Numbered from the stretch's first letter, positions 1 through 8,832 are shown. The stretch is 64,000 nt of DNA from Lipingzhangella_A rawalii (GCF_031628175.1 NZ_JAVLVT010000008.1:62001-126000); one strand, 5' to 3'. Program-made: numbers and translations. Notes: generated by a model from the sequence alone, not told the origin.

Positions 1-203
1 GGGCACCACCGCCGGCAGTGGCCCGCGCCGGCGGTCGGCGCCCGGGGCTTCCACCACCGGGGTCGTGGCCGGCACCCTCCTGCGGCCCGAGCCGTCCACC
101 GCGGTCGGCTGGGCGCTGCTCGCCGGCTGGACCGGGGCGTGGGCCGGGCACCCAGTGTCGCCGCCTCCTGCCGTGCGAGCAGGGTCGGCCGCGCGGCGAA
201 TCC
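1..203. other. No gene assigned at the left edge
   Basis: All three forward frames stay open here, as is usual for DNA this rich in GC. None shows a recognisable domain or a stop that fits a gene ending before the hairpin at 204-238. It may hold the tail of a gene that starts outside the window, but I cannot tell on which strand. Confidence 0.3.
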
Positions 204-238
204 ATCCCGGGGCTGCGCCGGCTGGCCGGCCCCGGGAT
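204..238 (-). terminator. Hairpin terminator after gabD-like gene
   Basis: Perfect 10-bp arms, ATCCCGGGGC (204-213) and GCCCCGGGAT (229-238), around a 15-base loop, lying 13 bases beyond the stop codon of the aldehyde dehydrogenase gene. There is no U-tract, as is common for actinomycete terminators. Confidence 0.6.
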
Positions 239-250
239 GGCCGCGGAGCG

Positions 251-1723
251 TCAGCTGACGCCGCCGATGGCGACGTACTTGAGCTCCAGGAACTCCTCGA
301 TACCGACCTGGCCGCCCTCACGTCCCAGACCGGACTGCTTGACCCCGCCGAACGGTGCGGCCGGGTTGGACACGATGCCCTGGTTGAGGCCGACCATCCC
401 GGACTCCAGGCGCTCCGACACCCGCAGTGCCCGGCTGATGTCCTGGGTGAACACGTAACTCACCAGGCCGTACTCGGTGTCGTTGGCAGCGTTGAGGGCT
501 TCCTCCTCCGTGGTGAACGGGGTGATCGGTGCCACGGGACCGAAGATCTCCGTGCTGGCCATCTCGCTGCTCTGCGGGACGTCGGTGAGTACGGTCGGCT
601 GGTAGAAGTAGCCGGGTCCGCTGCCGGACTCCCCACCGGTGAGTACCCGCGCGCCGCGACGGGTCGCATCGGAGACCAGCCCGGCCACCTTCTCCTGGGC
701 CTTGGCGTCGATGAGCGGCCCGACCTGCACCCCGTCCTCGGTGCCGGGGCCGACCCGCAGCGCGGCCATCCGCTCGCTGAGGCGGCGCGCGAACTCCTCG
801 GCCACCCCCGACTGCACGTACATCCGGTTGGCGGCCGTGCACGCCTCCCCGATATTGCGCATCTTGGCCTGCATGGCTCCCTCGACGGCCGCGTCAAGGT
901 CGGCGTCGTCGAACACCAGGAAGGGGGCGTTGCCGCCGAGCTCCATCGAGGTCCGCAGCACCTGGGGTGCGCTGAGCTCCAGCAGTTTGCGTCCGACGCC
1001 GGTGGAGCCGGTGAACGACAGTTTCCGGATCCGGCCGTCGGCCAGGAGGGGTTCGGAGATGGCACCGGGGTCGCTGCCGGGAAGCACGCTCAGCACACCC
1101 TCGGGAAGCCCGGCCTCGCGCAGGATATCGGCCAGTGCCAGGGCACACAGCGGGGTCTGCTGGGCGGGCTTGAGCACCATGGTGCATCCGGCCGCGATCG
1201 CGGGGCCGATCTTGCGGGTGCCCATCGCCATCGGGAAGTTCCACGGGGTGATCAGCAGGGACGGCCCCACGGGCTGGCGCATCAGCAGGAACCGGGACTG
1301 GCCGTTGGGGGCTGTGGCGTAGTCCCCGTCGATGCGCACGGCCTCCTCGGCGAACCAGCGGAAGAACTCGGCGGCGTAGGCGATCTCGCCGGCGGATTCC
1401 GCCACGGGCTTGCCCATCTCCAGGGTCATGAGCAGCGCAAGCTCGTCCTTGCGCTGCACGAGGAGCTCGTAGCCGCGGCGCAGGATCTCGCCGCGTTCCC
1501 GGGGAGCCATGCGGGCCCACTCCGGCTGGGTGGCGTGTGCCGTCTCGAGCGCGGCGATGGCGTCGTCCCGGCCCGCATCCGCGACCTCGCACAGGACGGA
1601 ACCGGTGGCGGGGTCCTCGACCTTGAAGGTCGCTCCGGAGGCGGCGTCGCGCCACTGGCCACCGACGAAGAGTTGCTTGGGTACCTGTTGGACGACGTGC
1701 GCCGCGCGGTTGTCAGCGGTCAA
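251..1723 (-). CDS. gabD: NAD(P)-dependent succinate-semialdehyde dehydrogenase family protein
   Basis: Aldehyde dehydrogenase of about 490 residues, the usual family length. It shows the cofactor-binding stretch ITPWNFP, the catalytic glutamate region MELGGNAPF, the catalytic cysteine in GEACTAANR and the C-terminal PFGGVKQSG. The family oxidises succinate semialdehyde or related aldehydes to acids. I chose the TTG start at 1723 because AAGGGAG lies six bases upstream; the open frame reaches 1846, but the extra N-terminus has no family resemblance. The gene is divergent from an aminotransferase, which supports a role in GABA or other omega-amino acid breakdown. The exact aldehyde substrate is inferred. 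Confidence 0.85.
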   Translation of the reverse strand: MTADNRAAHVVQQVPKQLFVGGQWRDAASGATFKVEDPATGSVLCEVADAGRDDAIAALETAHATQPEWARMAPRERGEILRRGYELLVQRKDELALLMTLEMGKPVAESAGEIAYAAEFFRWFAEEAVRIDGDYATAPNGQSRFLLMRQPVGPSLLITPWNFPMAMGTRKIGPAIAAGCTMVLKPAQQTPLCALALADILREAGLPEGVLSVLPGSDPGAISEPLLADGRIRKLSFTGSTGVGRKLLELSAPQVLRTSMELGGNAPFLVFDDADLDAAVEGAMQAKMRNIGEACTAANRMYVQSGVAEEFARRLSERMAALRVGPGTEDGVQVGPLIDAKAQEKVAGLVSDATRRGARVLTGGESGSGPGYFYQPTVLTDVPQSSEMASTEIFGPVAPITPFTTEEEALNAANDTEYGLVSYVFTQDISRALRVSERLESGMVGLNQGIVSNPAAPFGGVKQSGLGREGGQVGIEEFLELKYVAIGGVS

Positions 1724-1892
1724 GTCGTGCTCCCTTCTGGATCGTGCTTCGGTCTGGGTCGGGCTGGACGCGGACCGGAGCATGATCCCGTTCTCGTCCC
1801 GTGGGTGGGTGTGGTGCCGGGGTGCCGGATCGGGGGTGGGGCACACCTGAATCTGGACACGACCCTCCCCAGGATGATTGCATTACCGGGCA

Positions 1893-1906
1893 GATTGTCA
1901 ACAATC
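1893..1906. promoter_or_regulatory. Palindrome between gabD and gabT (possible GntR-type operator)
   Basis: GATTGT, two bases, then ACAATC: a perfect inverted repeat 20 bases before the gabT-like start codon. Its core TTGTCAACAA fits the general TTGT-N2-ACAA pattern of GntR-family operators. No GntR gene is in the window, so the regulator is unknown. Confidence 0.4.
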
Positions 1907-1925
1907 CTACGAAAGAGGTCCGAGT

Positions 1926-3188
1926 ATGGCTGGCCAGTCAGCCGAACTCTCCCCGCTCCTGAAACAGGCGACCCCCGTCCTGGCCGCGCGTGGTTCGGGC
2001 GTGTACGTCTATGACGAGGACGATCGTCGGTTTTTGGACTTCACGGCCGGAATCGGCGTCACCAGTACCGGTCACTGTCACCCCAAGGTTGTCGAGGCGG
2101 CCCAGGAGCAGGTCGCCACACTCATACACGGCCAGTACACCACGGTCATGCATCGCCCGTTGCTCCGGCTCACCGAACGGCTCGGGGACGTGCTTCCCCA
2201 GGGTGTGGACCGACTGTTCTACGTGAACTCCGGCAGTGAGGCGGTGGAGGCGGCACTGCGGCTGGCGCGCCAGGCCACCGGCCGGCAGAACGCCATCGTG
2301 TTCCAGGGATCCTTCCACGGCCGCACCATGGGTGCGGCGTCCCTGACCACCTCCGGGGTCAAGATCCGTGCGGGCATCGGGCCGCTGGTTCCTGGGGTGG
2401 CCGTGTCCCCGTTCCCCTATGCCTACCGGCTGGGGATGAGCGAGGACGAGGCTGTCGACTACGCGCTACGGGAGCTGGACTACCTGCTGGCCACGGTGAG
2501 TTCGCCGCGGGACACCGCTGCGATCTTCGTCGAGCCGGTGCTCGGCGAGGGCGGATATGTTCCGGCACCACCGGCGTTCCTACGCGGACTGTGGGAACGT
2601 GCCGACGAACACGGGATCCTGCTGGTCCTCGACGAGGTGCAGACGGGTTTCGGTCGGACCGGCACGTTCTGGGGTCACGACCACGCGGGGGTCCGTCCGG
2701 ACGTCGTGATCACAGCCAAGGGTCTGGCGAGTGGTTTCCCCCTGTCCGCGATCGCGGCCCCGGCCGAACTGATGGAGCGCGGCTGGCCCGGATCGCAGGG
2801 CGGCACCTACGGGGGCAACGCCGTGGCCTGCGCGGCTGCCCTGGCCACCCTGGACGTGATTGAGGAGGAGGGGCTGGTCGACAACGCTGCCGAGCAGGGG
2901 GAGCGGCTGCGTAAGGGATTGCAGCAGGTTGCCGACCGCAGCCCGGCGATCGGGGACGTGCGGGGGCTGGGCCTGATGCTGGGCAGCGAGTTCACCACAC
3001 CCGACGGGGCCCCGGACGCCGAGACGGCCAACCGTGCGCACCGGGCCGCCGCAGACGCCGGGCTGTTGCTGCTGACCTGCGGTCCGTACGGCAACGTGGT
3101 ACGGATGATTCCGCCGCTGGTGGTCTCGGCCGACCAGGTGGATGCCGCTGTCGAGATCTGGGGCGACGTGATCGACGGCCTGGACTAG
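1926..3188 (+). CDS. gabT: Class III PLP-dependent aminotransferase (4-aminobutyrate-type)
   Basis: A 420-residue fold-type I aminotransferase. Family hallmarks include NSGSEAVEAAL for phosphate binding, FHGRTMGA, the aspartate of LVLDEVQTGFGRTG that contacts the PLP ring nitrogen, and the Schiff-base lysine in ITAKGLASG. Such enzymes move the amino group of GABA or another omega-amino acid to 2-oxoglutarate, giving the semialdehyde that the divergent dehydrogenase could oxidise. The ATG at 1926 is preceded by GAAAGAGG; the open frame begins at 1878, but that extension is not conserved in character. Substrate identity (GABA versus ornithine, beta-alanine or putrescine) cannot be settled from sequence alone. 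Confidence 0.85.
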   Translation: MAGQSAELSPLLKQATPVLAARGSGVYVYDEDDRRFLDFTAGIGVTSTGHCHPKVVEAAQEQVATLIHGQYTTVMHRPLLRLTERLGDVLPQGVDRLFYVNSGSEAVEAALRLARQATGRQNAIVFQGSFHGRTMGAASLTTSGVKIRAGIGPLVPGVAVSPFPYAYRLGMSEDEAVDYALRELDYLLATVSSPRDTAAIFVEPVLGEGGYVPAPPAFLRGLWERADEHGILLVLDEVQTGFGRTGTFWGHDHAGVRPDVVITAKGLASGFPLSAIAAPAELMERGWPGSQGGTYGGNAVACAAALATLDVIEEEGLVDNAAEQGERLRKGLQQVADRSPAIGDVRGLGLMLGSEFTTPDGAPDAETANRAHRAAADAGLLLLTCGPYGNVVRMIPPLVVSADQVDAAVEIWGDVIDGLD

Positions 3189-3217
3189 TCACCGTGGACT
3201 AGCCCGGACCACACTGT

Positions 3218-3251
3218 GGGCTGGAGATGCGTGCCCCCGCATCACCAGCCC
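3218..3251 (+). terminator. Hairpin terminator after gabT
   Basis: 14-base arms GGGCTGGAGATGCG and CGCATCACCAGCCC pair with a single A-A mismatch and a six-base loop, 30 bases after the aminotransferase stop. Confidence 0.6.
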
Positions 3252-3684
3252 GCACCACTACCGTTCGTATTCATCGTGCTGAAGTGCTGACCTGCACGGA
3301 CGGTGCGGGCGATCGTTGATCTGGGCATACGCATCCCGATATTCATCCCATGATGGGATGTAAATTCTTCCGGTTTGTCACTAAGCGGATTCCATATCGG
3401 CGGGGTCGCAATGGCCCACTCGAACTATCCCAGAAATGGGCCTATTGGGGTCTGTTGGGCACGTCCCAGAATCCGTAATTTCATCCGTAACCGGTTGCGG
3501 GAAAGATCGCGCGTCGATCCCTCCACCCCTCATGAGGCTCATCCGGACACAGCGGGCAGCGGCCGAGCCCGTGCGTCCACTGGATCTCTCCCGGGCCGGG
3601 AACGCCGACGTCCGCGCCCGTCGGCAGCGCTCCGAGCGAGTGACACGTTTCGAAAAACACATGATGATCTGGGAGTGGGGCAGC
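3252..3684 (+). promoter_or_regulatory. Long upstream region of wblA
   Basis: About 430 bases without a supported gene. It contains a perfect palindrome, CATCCCA-TGA-TGGGATG, at 3344-3360. Long regulatory leaders are typical of developmental whiB-like genes. An upstream in-frame ATG exists at 3661, but the ribosome-binding stretch GGGAGTGGGG (3671-3680) favours the ATG at 3685. Confidence 0.4.
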
Positions 3685-4014
3685 ATGTGGAATGAGGACC
3701 TTGCGGTCCATGCAAAGTGCCGGGAGATCGACCCCGACGCCCTGTTCGTTCAGGGGGCCGCTCAGAACAGGGCCAAACTGATCTGCCGGGGCTGCCCGGT
3801 CCGCACCGAGTGCCTTGCCGAGGCCCTCGATGCGCGAATCGAGTTCGGTGTGTGGGGGGGTATGACCGAGCGTGAACGCCGCGCCCTGCTTCGTCGGCGA
3901 CCGGACGTCAAGTCCTGGTGGAAGCTGTTGACGCAGGCCCGGGAGCGCTACGCGGAGCAGGCCGAGCAGCCCTCGTCCGCGCAGAACAACGCCCAGGCGT
4001 CCGCCAGCGTGTGA
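3685..4014 (+). CDS. wblA: WhiB-family iron-sulfur transcriptional regulator, WblA type
   Basis: A 109-residue protein. Residues around 12-45 hold the four cluster cysteines (AKC, then ICRGCPVRTEC), followed by the FGVWGGMTERERRALLRR turn and DNA-binding tail. The run LFVQGAAQNRAK and the 'VEFGVWGGMTERERRALL'-type motif match WblA of Streptomyces and WhiB4 of Mycobacterium better than other WhiB classes. These proteins bind a 4Fe-4S cluster, respond to oxidation or nitric oxide, and act with the principal sigma factor; WblA controls sporulation and antibiotic production in Streptomyces. It is monocistronic, with its own terminator. Confidence 0.88.
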   Translation: MWNEDLAVHAKCREIDPDALFVQGAAQNRAKLICRGCPVRTECLAEALDARIEFGVWGGMTERERRALLRRRPDVKSWWKLLTQARERYAEQAEQPSSAQNNAQASASV

Positions 4015-4026
4015 TCCAGTCACCAC

Positions 4027-4070
4027 GCCGGACAGGATGTGCAGAGGTCCCAGACATCCTGTCCGGCTTT
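4027..4070 (+). terminator. Strong intrinsic terminator of wblA
   Basis: Perfect 14-bp stem, GCCGGACAGGATGT (4027-4040) and ACATCCTGTCCGGC (4054-4067), 13-base loop, then TTTGT. Confidence 0.85.
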
Positions 4071-4208
4071 GTCGTGTGTCGGGCCGGGGAGAGGCGGGCG
4101 TATGGCCGTCCTCCAGGTCCCGCCCCTCCTGGGTCCGGCATCCGGGTTCCCCCCGCACCTCCGACGATGTGCAGCGGAAGATCCCTATGGACGACTAATG
4201 ACATCGTG

Positions 4209-4214
4209 TATAAC
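4209..4214 (+). promoter_or_regulatory. -10 element TATAAC of a probably leaderless operon
   Basis: TATAAC ends eight bases before the ATG at 4223, and no Shine-Dalgarno sequence precedes that ATG. Transcription would start at or within two bases of the start codon, giving a leaderless mRNA. No good -35 hexamer is seen 17 bases upstream (TATGGA). Confidence 0.45.
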
Positions 4215-4222
4215 ATGACGCC

Positions 4223-5047
4223 ATGTCTCACAGTGCTGTGGCTCAGGACACAGAACACGCCGGCTTCGTCGAGATGCAGCGGCTCGCCTACGCGGGTGCA
4301 CAGGCGGTCGCCGCCACCCTCGAACCCGGGGTGACCGAACGCCAGGCCGCGCGGCGACTCCGCGACTGGCTCCACGACCACGGGGTCCAGGACTGGTTCC
4401 ACACCCCCTTCGCCTGGTTCGGTGACCGCACCGCCTTCCGCAACTTCCGAACCCCACTCCAGTTCTTTCCCTCGAACCGGCGTCTCGAGGACGGCATGCC
4501 CTTCATCCTCGACTGCGCCCCCGTCCGGGACACCTACGTCGCCGACATCGGCTACGCCGGCCGCATCGGCGACAACCCGGTCCACGACCAACTCATGACC
4601 GACCTCGCCGAATACCGCACCCTCATCCTCGAGCAGGTGCGCCAACGGCGCCCCCTACGCGAGATCTACGTGGAGGTGGACGCTCTCATCACCCGGCAGG
4701 GCTACGACAACCGGCACCAGGTCTACCCCGGCCGGGTCATCGCCCACCAGGTCGCGCGCGTACACTCCCGCCTACCGCAGGCCATCGTCGCCGGCTTCGG
4801 TGTTCGGGCCCTCCAGACCCTCCTGGGAGACCTGCTGGTGGAACGGCTGCACCACCGCTCCCCACTGTGGGCCGACGGAAAGATCTCCCAGCACGCCCCC
4901 ACCCCCGGCCTCTGGGCGGTGGAGCCACACATCGCCTTCCGTGGCGTCGGCGTCAAATTCGAAGAGATGCTCGTGGTCACCGAGGACGACGCCTACTGGC
5001 TGGACGACGCGGTACCCCACGTGCAGCGCTGGAGAGGAACCACATGA
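4223..5047 (+). CDS. M24-fold (creatinase/aminopeptidase P-like) metallohydrolase
   Basis: A 274-residue single-domain M24 'pita-bread' protein. The five metal ligands of the family can be placed: two aspartates in LDCAPVRDTYVADIG, the histidine in GRVIAHQV, and glutamates in WAVEPHIA and KFEEMLVV. It is shorter than prolidase or aminopeptidase P because it lacks their N-terminal domain. M24 proteins cleave Xaa-Pro peptides, methionine or creatine, so the substrate here is open. Its stop overlaps the next start (ATGA), so it is translationally coupled to the EphD-like fusion. Context suggests a small-molecule rather than peptide substrate, but that is inference. Confidence 0.75.
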   Translation: MSHSAVAQDTEHAGFVEMQRLAYAGAQAVAATLEPGVTERQAARRLRDWLHDHGVQDWFHTPFAWFGDRTAFRNFRTPLQFFPSNRRLEDGMPFILDCAPVRDTYVADIGYAGRIGDNPVHDQLMTDLAEYRTLILEQVRQRRPLREIYVEVDALITRQGYDNRHQVYPGRVIAHQVARVHSRLPQAIVAGFGVRALQTLLGDLLVERLHHRSPLWADGKISQHAPTPGLWAVEPHIAFRGVGVKFEEMLVVTEDDAYWLDDAVPHVQRWRGTT

Positions 5048-6771
5048 GCGCACCACAGCGAGTCCACACCGCCGACGGGCTACGCCTGGCCGTGTACAGC
5101 CACGGCACCCCCACCGCCCCCACCGTGCTCTGCGTGCACGGCTACCCCGACAACTCCGCCGTGTGGGACCACGTACTTCCCCATCTGCGCGAGAACTACC
5201 ACGTCGTCACCTACGACGTGCGCGGCGCCGGCCGATCCCCCGCCCCCAAGGACCGCTCCGGCTATCGGCTGGATCGGCTCGCCGACGACCTCGCGCGTGT
5301 CGCCGCCGCCGTCAGCCCACACCAGCCGGTGCACCTACTGGCCCACGACTGGGGAGCCATCCAGGCCTGGCACGCCATCACCGACGACACCCACGCACCC
5401 CACTTCGCCTCCCTCACCTCCATCTCCGGTCCCTGCCTGGACCACGCGGCACACTGGATGCGCTCCGGGGCGCTCCGGGGCGCCCGCCAGGCGGTCCGCT
5501 CCAGCTACATCGGCTTCTTCCAAACCCCGATGCTTCCCGAGCTGAGCTGGCTCAGCGGCGCCGGCGGGCTCGTCCTCGCCGGACTCGACCGCATCACCGA
5601 ACCACGGCGACACCGCCGCCGAACCCACCGCGAGCTACGCGACCACCTCAACGGCCTCAACCTGTATCGGGAAAACATGGGCCAGCGCATGGCCCGCCCC
5701 GGACAACGACACACCGACCACCCGGTGCAGGTGCTCGCCCCCACCCGCGAGATCTTCATGACCGAAGGCACCCAGGCCTCCGCCGCACACTGGGCCCCGA
5801 ACTTCCGGTTCCACCGGGTCGACGGCGCCCACTGGCTGCCCCGCAGCCGTCCCGACGTGGTGGCCCGCCGCGTCGACGAACTCATCCGCGAGGTGACCAC
5901 CGCAACCCCCACCACCGCGTCGAGCCCGGCCCGCTCCCCACGACGCACCGCCGGCCCCTTCGCCGGACAGCTCGCCGTCGTCACCGGCGCCGGAAGCGGC
6001 ATCGGCCGCGCCACCGCCTTCGAACTCGCCGAACGGGGCGCCCGCGTGGTCGCCGTGGACCGGGACCGCGAGGCGGCGCTGCGCACCGCCGAGCTGGCCA
6101 CACTGCTCGGCCCCTCCGCCGGTGCCTGTCAGGTCGACGTTGCCGACGGCCAGGCCATGGAACAGCTGGCCAACCAGGTCCGCGACGAGTACGGAACCCC
6201 CGATATCGTCATCAACAACGCGGGCATCGGCGTCGCCGGCGCATTCCTGGACACCACCACCACCGACTGGCAGCGGGTGCTCGACGTCAACCTGTGGGGT
6301 GTCATCCACGGCTGCCGCGCTTTCGCCCCGCTGCTCGTGGCGGGGGGTGGTGGCCGCATCGTCAACACCGCATCGGCCGCCGCGTTCCTGCCTTCCCGCG
6401 CCTACCCCGCCTACGCCACCACCAAGGCCGCAGTCCTCATGCTCAGCCGCTGCCTGCGCGCGGAACTCGCCGACCACGGTGTGCGCGTCACCGCCGTGTG
6501 TCCCGGGCTGATCAACACAGGCATCATCGCCAACACCCACTTCACCGCCGCCCACGGCGACCGTTCCACGGCGGTGCGGGAACGCCTCACCCGCCTGTAC
6601 CAGCGGCGCGGCTACTCCCCGGAACGCGCGGCCCGCCGCATTGTCAACGCCATCGACCGCGGCCCCGAACTGCTTCCGGTCACGGGCGAGGCCCACGCCG
6701 GGCTCCTGCTCTCCCGCCTCGCCCCTGGGGTTCTGCGCGCCGGCGCCCGCCTGTCCCCACCCGTGTCCTGA
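5044..6771 (+). CDS. Alpha/beta hydrolase-short-chain dehydrogenase fusion (EphD-like)
   Basis: A 575-residue two-domain protein with the layout of mycobacterial EphD. Residues 1 to about 285 form an epoxide-hydrolase-type alpha/beta hydrolase: oxyanion motif HGYPDN, nucleophilic aspartate in LAHDWGA, and catalytic histidine in DGAHWLP. After a linker rich in Thr, Pro and Ser, residues from about 303 form an SDR with TGAGSGIG, NNAG and the YATTK active site. The fusion could open an epoxide or hydrolyse an ester and then oxidise the resulting alcohol. EphD is tied to mycolic-acid and lipid metabolism in mycobacteria; the substrate here is unknown. It overlaps the upstream gene by four bases. 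Confidence 0.85.
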   Translation: MSAPQRVHTADGLRLAVYSHGTPTAPTVLCVHGYPDNSAVWDHVLPHLRENYHVVTYDVRGAGRSPAPKDRSGYRLDRLADDLARVAAAVSPHQPVHLLAHDWGAIQAWHAITDDTHAPHFASLTSISGPCLDHAAHWMRSGALRGARQAVRSSYIGFFQTPMLPELSWLSGAGGLVLAGLDRITEPRRHRRRTHRELRDHLNGLNLYRENMGQRMARPGQRHTDHPVQVLAPTREIFMTEGTQASAAHWAPNFRFHRVDGAHWLPRSRPDVVARRVDELIREVTTATPTTASSPARSPRRTAGPFAGQLAVVTGAGSGIGRATAFELAERGARVVAVDRDREAALRTAELATLLGPSAGACQVDVADGQAMEQLANQVRDEYGTPDIVINNAGIGVAGAFLDTTTTDWQRVLDVNLWGVIHGCRAFAPLLVAGGGGRIVNTASAAAFLPSRAYPAYATTKAAVLMLSRCLRAELADHGVRVTAVCPGLINTGIIANTHFTAAHGDRSTAVRERLTRLYQRRGYSPERAARRIVNAIDRGPELLPVTGEAHAGLLLSRLAPGVLRAGARLSPPVS

Positions 6772-6819
6772 GCCCGTGTCCTGAGTTCGTGACCGTTTCC
6801 CGTGTCTCCTGGAGGACCG

Positions 6820-6891
6820 ATGACTACCCCCGGCACCCCCGCCGTGGACGATCCCGCGCCCGCCGAACCGCAGCACCTCGCCCTCCACTAG
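6820..6891 (+). CDS. Candidate 23-codon small ORF in the EphD-PDR operon
   Basis: An ATG four bases after GGAGG opens a 23-residue frame ending in TAG, rich in Pro and Ala, with no recognisable motif. It lies in the 218-base gap between the fusion and reductase genes. It could be a translated small protein, an upstream-coupling ORF or the stub of a lost gene; the sequence after the TAG does not continue any family I know. Confidence 0.3.
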   Translation: MTTPGTPAVDDPAPAEPQHLALH

Positions 6892-6989
6892 CTCCCCCAT
6901 CGGCCTTTCCCCGCCCCCATTGTTTGGGGGTCAACCCCCAGATGCCAGAGCCGCCGCACCCCAACCCCCACAGGGCGCAAGGAGCACAG

Positions 6990-8075
6990 GTGAAACACAG
7001 CGCGGAGTACTACGCCAACCCGGCGTTCCCCCGAACCCGGCCCGGGTCCCGCGCGCCCGACCGGCTGTGGCGAGTGCTGGACCGGATCGCCCCGCACGTG
7101 GAGCTGTGGACGGGGCGGCTGCCCGGGGGCCAACGAGGCGCAGCGGGCTCGGACGGGGACATTGACGTGGTCGTGCACGAGGTGCACCATCCCGCCACCG
7201 ATGTGGCGGCCCTGACCCTGGTAGCCGCCGACGGGGGCCGGCTACCGCAGTGGAGTCCCGGCTGCCACGTGGATGTGCTGCTTCCCTCCGGGCAGCGACG
7301 CCAGTACTCGCTGTGTGGGGATCCGGAAGACCGGTTCCGGTACCGCATCGCGGTGCGCCGGATCCCGGACGGCACCGCCTCCACCGAGGTGCACACCCTG
7401 CCGCCCGGGGCGCGGCTGCGGCTACACGGTCCCCGCAACGCCTTCCCGTTCGCGCGGTTCGACCGCTACGTGTTCCTCGCCGGCGGGATCGGCATCACCC
7501 CGCTGCTGCCGATGGCCCGGGCCGCGGCCCGCTTGGGCGCCCCGTTCCGCTTCGTCTACACGGGGCGCCACCGGGACAGCATGCCGTTTCGTGCGGAGCT
7601 GCCCACGAGCGGGTCCGGATCGGTGGAGATTCGCCCGGACGACGAGTTCGGTCCCCCACAGCCCGGTCAGCTACTGGGGACGCTGCGCCCCGGGACAGCC
7701 GTGTACTGCTGCGGTCCACCACCGCTGGTGGACGCCGTGCGGGACACGGTGCCGACCGATTCGGGAGTGGCACTGTTCTCGGAACGGTTCTCACCCCCGC
7801 CGGTGGTGGACGGGGCAGCGTTCGAGGTGGAACTGCGCCGCACCGGGCGGGTACTGACGGTGCCGGCGGAGAGGACGGTGCTGGACGTGGTGCGCGACGT
7901 GCGGCCAGACGTGGCATTCTCCTGCCGACAGGGGTTCTGCGGCACCTGCCGGGTGCCGCTGCTCTCCGGCACGGCCGAGCACCGTGACCAGCCCACGGGC
8001 GGAGCATCGCGGCGTGCCGAGTTCGCCGTGTGCGTCTCGCGCTCCACCGGGCAGCGGCTGGTCCTGGACCTGTGA
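6990..8075 (+). CDS. PDR/VanB-family FMN/NAD reductase with C-terminal 2Fe-2S domain
   Basis: A 361-residue one-piece oxygenase reductase. The ferredoxin-reductase part contains RQYSLCGDP for flavin binding and FLAGGIGITPLLPM for NAD binding. The C-terminal plant-type ferredoxin domain has CRQGFCGTC plus a fourth cysteine about 28 residues later (FAVCVS). Members pass electrons from NAD(P)H to Rieske oxygenases, P450s or other partners; no partner oxygenase is adjacent. The GTG start at 6990 follows AAGGAG with a five-base spacer. The roughly 50-residue N-terminal extension before the FMN domain is typical of actinobacterial members linked to EphD-like genes. Confidence 0.82.
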   Translation: MKHSAEYYANPAFPRTRPGSRAPDRLWRVLDRIAPHVELWTGRLPGGQRGAAGSDGDIDVVVHEVHHPATDVAALTLVAADGGRLPQWSPGCHVDVLLPSGQRRQYSLCGDPEDRFRYRIAVRRIPDGTASTEVHTLPPGARLRLHGPRNAFPFARFDRYVFLAGGIGITPLLPMARAAARLGAPFRFVYTGRHRDSMPFRAELPTSGSGSVEIRPDDEFGPPQPGQLLGTLRPGTAVYCCGPPPLVDAVRDTVPTDSGVALFSERFSPPPVVDGAAFEVELRRTGRVLTVPAERTVLDVVRDVRPDVAFSCRQGFCGTCRVPLLSGTAEHRDQPTGGASRRAEFAVCVSRSTGQRLVLDL

Positions 8076-8157
8076 ACCGCCGGATACGGTGGCAGGGACG
8101 ACGTTGCGGGAGCAGCGGGCGCTCTCGGCACCAACGAACGGGGTAGCGGAAGACACT

Positions 8158-8832
8158 ATGAACGGTCCTGCCCCCACCCACAGGGCGACGGCCCGCGGGC
8201 GACGGCCACGGCGGATGTCGCCGCAACAGCGGCGCGCCGACCTGATCCGCACCGCACTGGACGTGTTCTCCCGCACCTCCCCGGACCAGGTGACGATGGA
8301 GGACATCGCGACCACCGCGGACGTGTCCCGCGCCCTGATCTACCGGTACTTCCCGAACATGGCGGAGCTGCGTGCGGCCGCGGTGAACGTCGCGATGCGG
8401 GAACTGGCCCAGCGCCTGGTCCCGGACGCGAACCTACCGCTGCTGGAGCAGCTCCGCGCCGCGTTGGGGGAGTTCATCGCCTTCGCCGAGGAGTACGCCC
8501 CGGCCTACATCTCCCTGCTACGCGGCGGCTCGATCGTGGCCACCGAGCAGACCGAAGCCGAGATTGACCAGGTGCGGGCCCAGGTGCGGCGGCTCCTGCT
8601 GGAACGCAGCGGAGTAGACGAGCCCTCGGCCCGCCTGGATCTGGCGCTGCGCTGCTGGACCGCCGTGGTCGAGTCCGCCGTGCTGATGTGGCTGGAGGAA
8701 CGCAGCATGTCCCGCGCGGAACTACAGAGCTGGCTGCTGGACCAGCTGCTGGCCATGGCCGGTGCGAGCGGCGCCGGGGATGCGGAGACCCGCACCCTGG
8801 TTCGCGGCATCGTCCCCGACTCCCACGAATAG
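8158..8832 (+). CDS. TetR-family transcriptional regulator
   Basis: A 224-residue regulator. The N-terminal helix-turn-helix (about residues 22-68) reads VTMEDIATTADVSRALIYRYF, the classical TetR recognition segment; the rest is an all-helical ligand domain. It is the last gene of the run that begins at 4223 and probably represses that run, though no clear operator repeats were found. The ATG at 8158 was chosen because the longer open frame from 7984 overlaps the ferredoxin-domain gene and shows no conserved features there. Confidence 0.82.
   Translation: MNGPAPTHRATARGRRPRRMSPQQRRADLIRTALDVFSRTSPDQVTMEDIATTADVSRALIYRYFPNMAELRAAAVNVAMRELAQRLVPDANLPLLEQLRAALGEFIAFAEEYAPAYISLLRGGSIVATEQTEAEIDQVRAQVRRLLLERSGVDEPSARLDLALRCWTAVVESAVLMWLEERSMSRAELQSWLLDQLLAMAGASGAGDAETRTLVRGIVPDSHE

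Noticed and set aside
65..2014. A 649-codon forward frame across the dehydrogenase gene
   Set aside because: Antisense to a clear aldehyde dehydrogenase; no domain, and codon positions are those of the reverse gene.
4800..6989. Long continuous forward frame that runs into the PDR reductase
   Set aside because: The part before 6990 is out of frame with the M24 and EphD-like genes and has Arg/Pro/His-rich low-complexity content; only the segment from GTG 6990 is coding.
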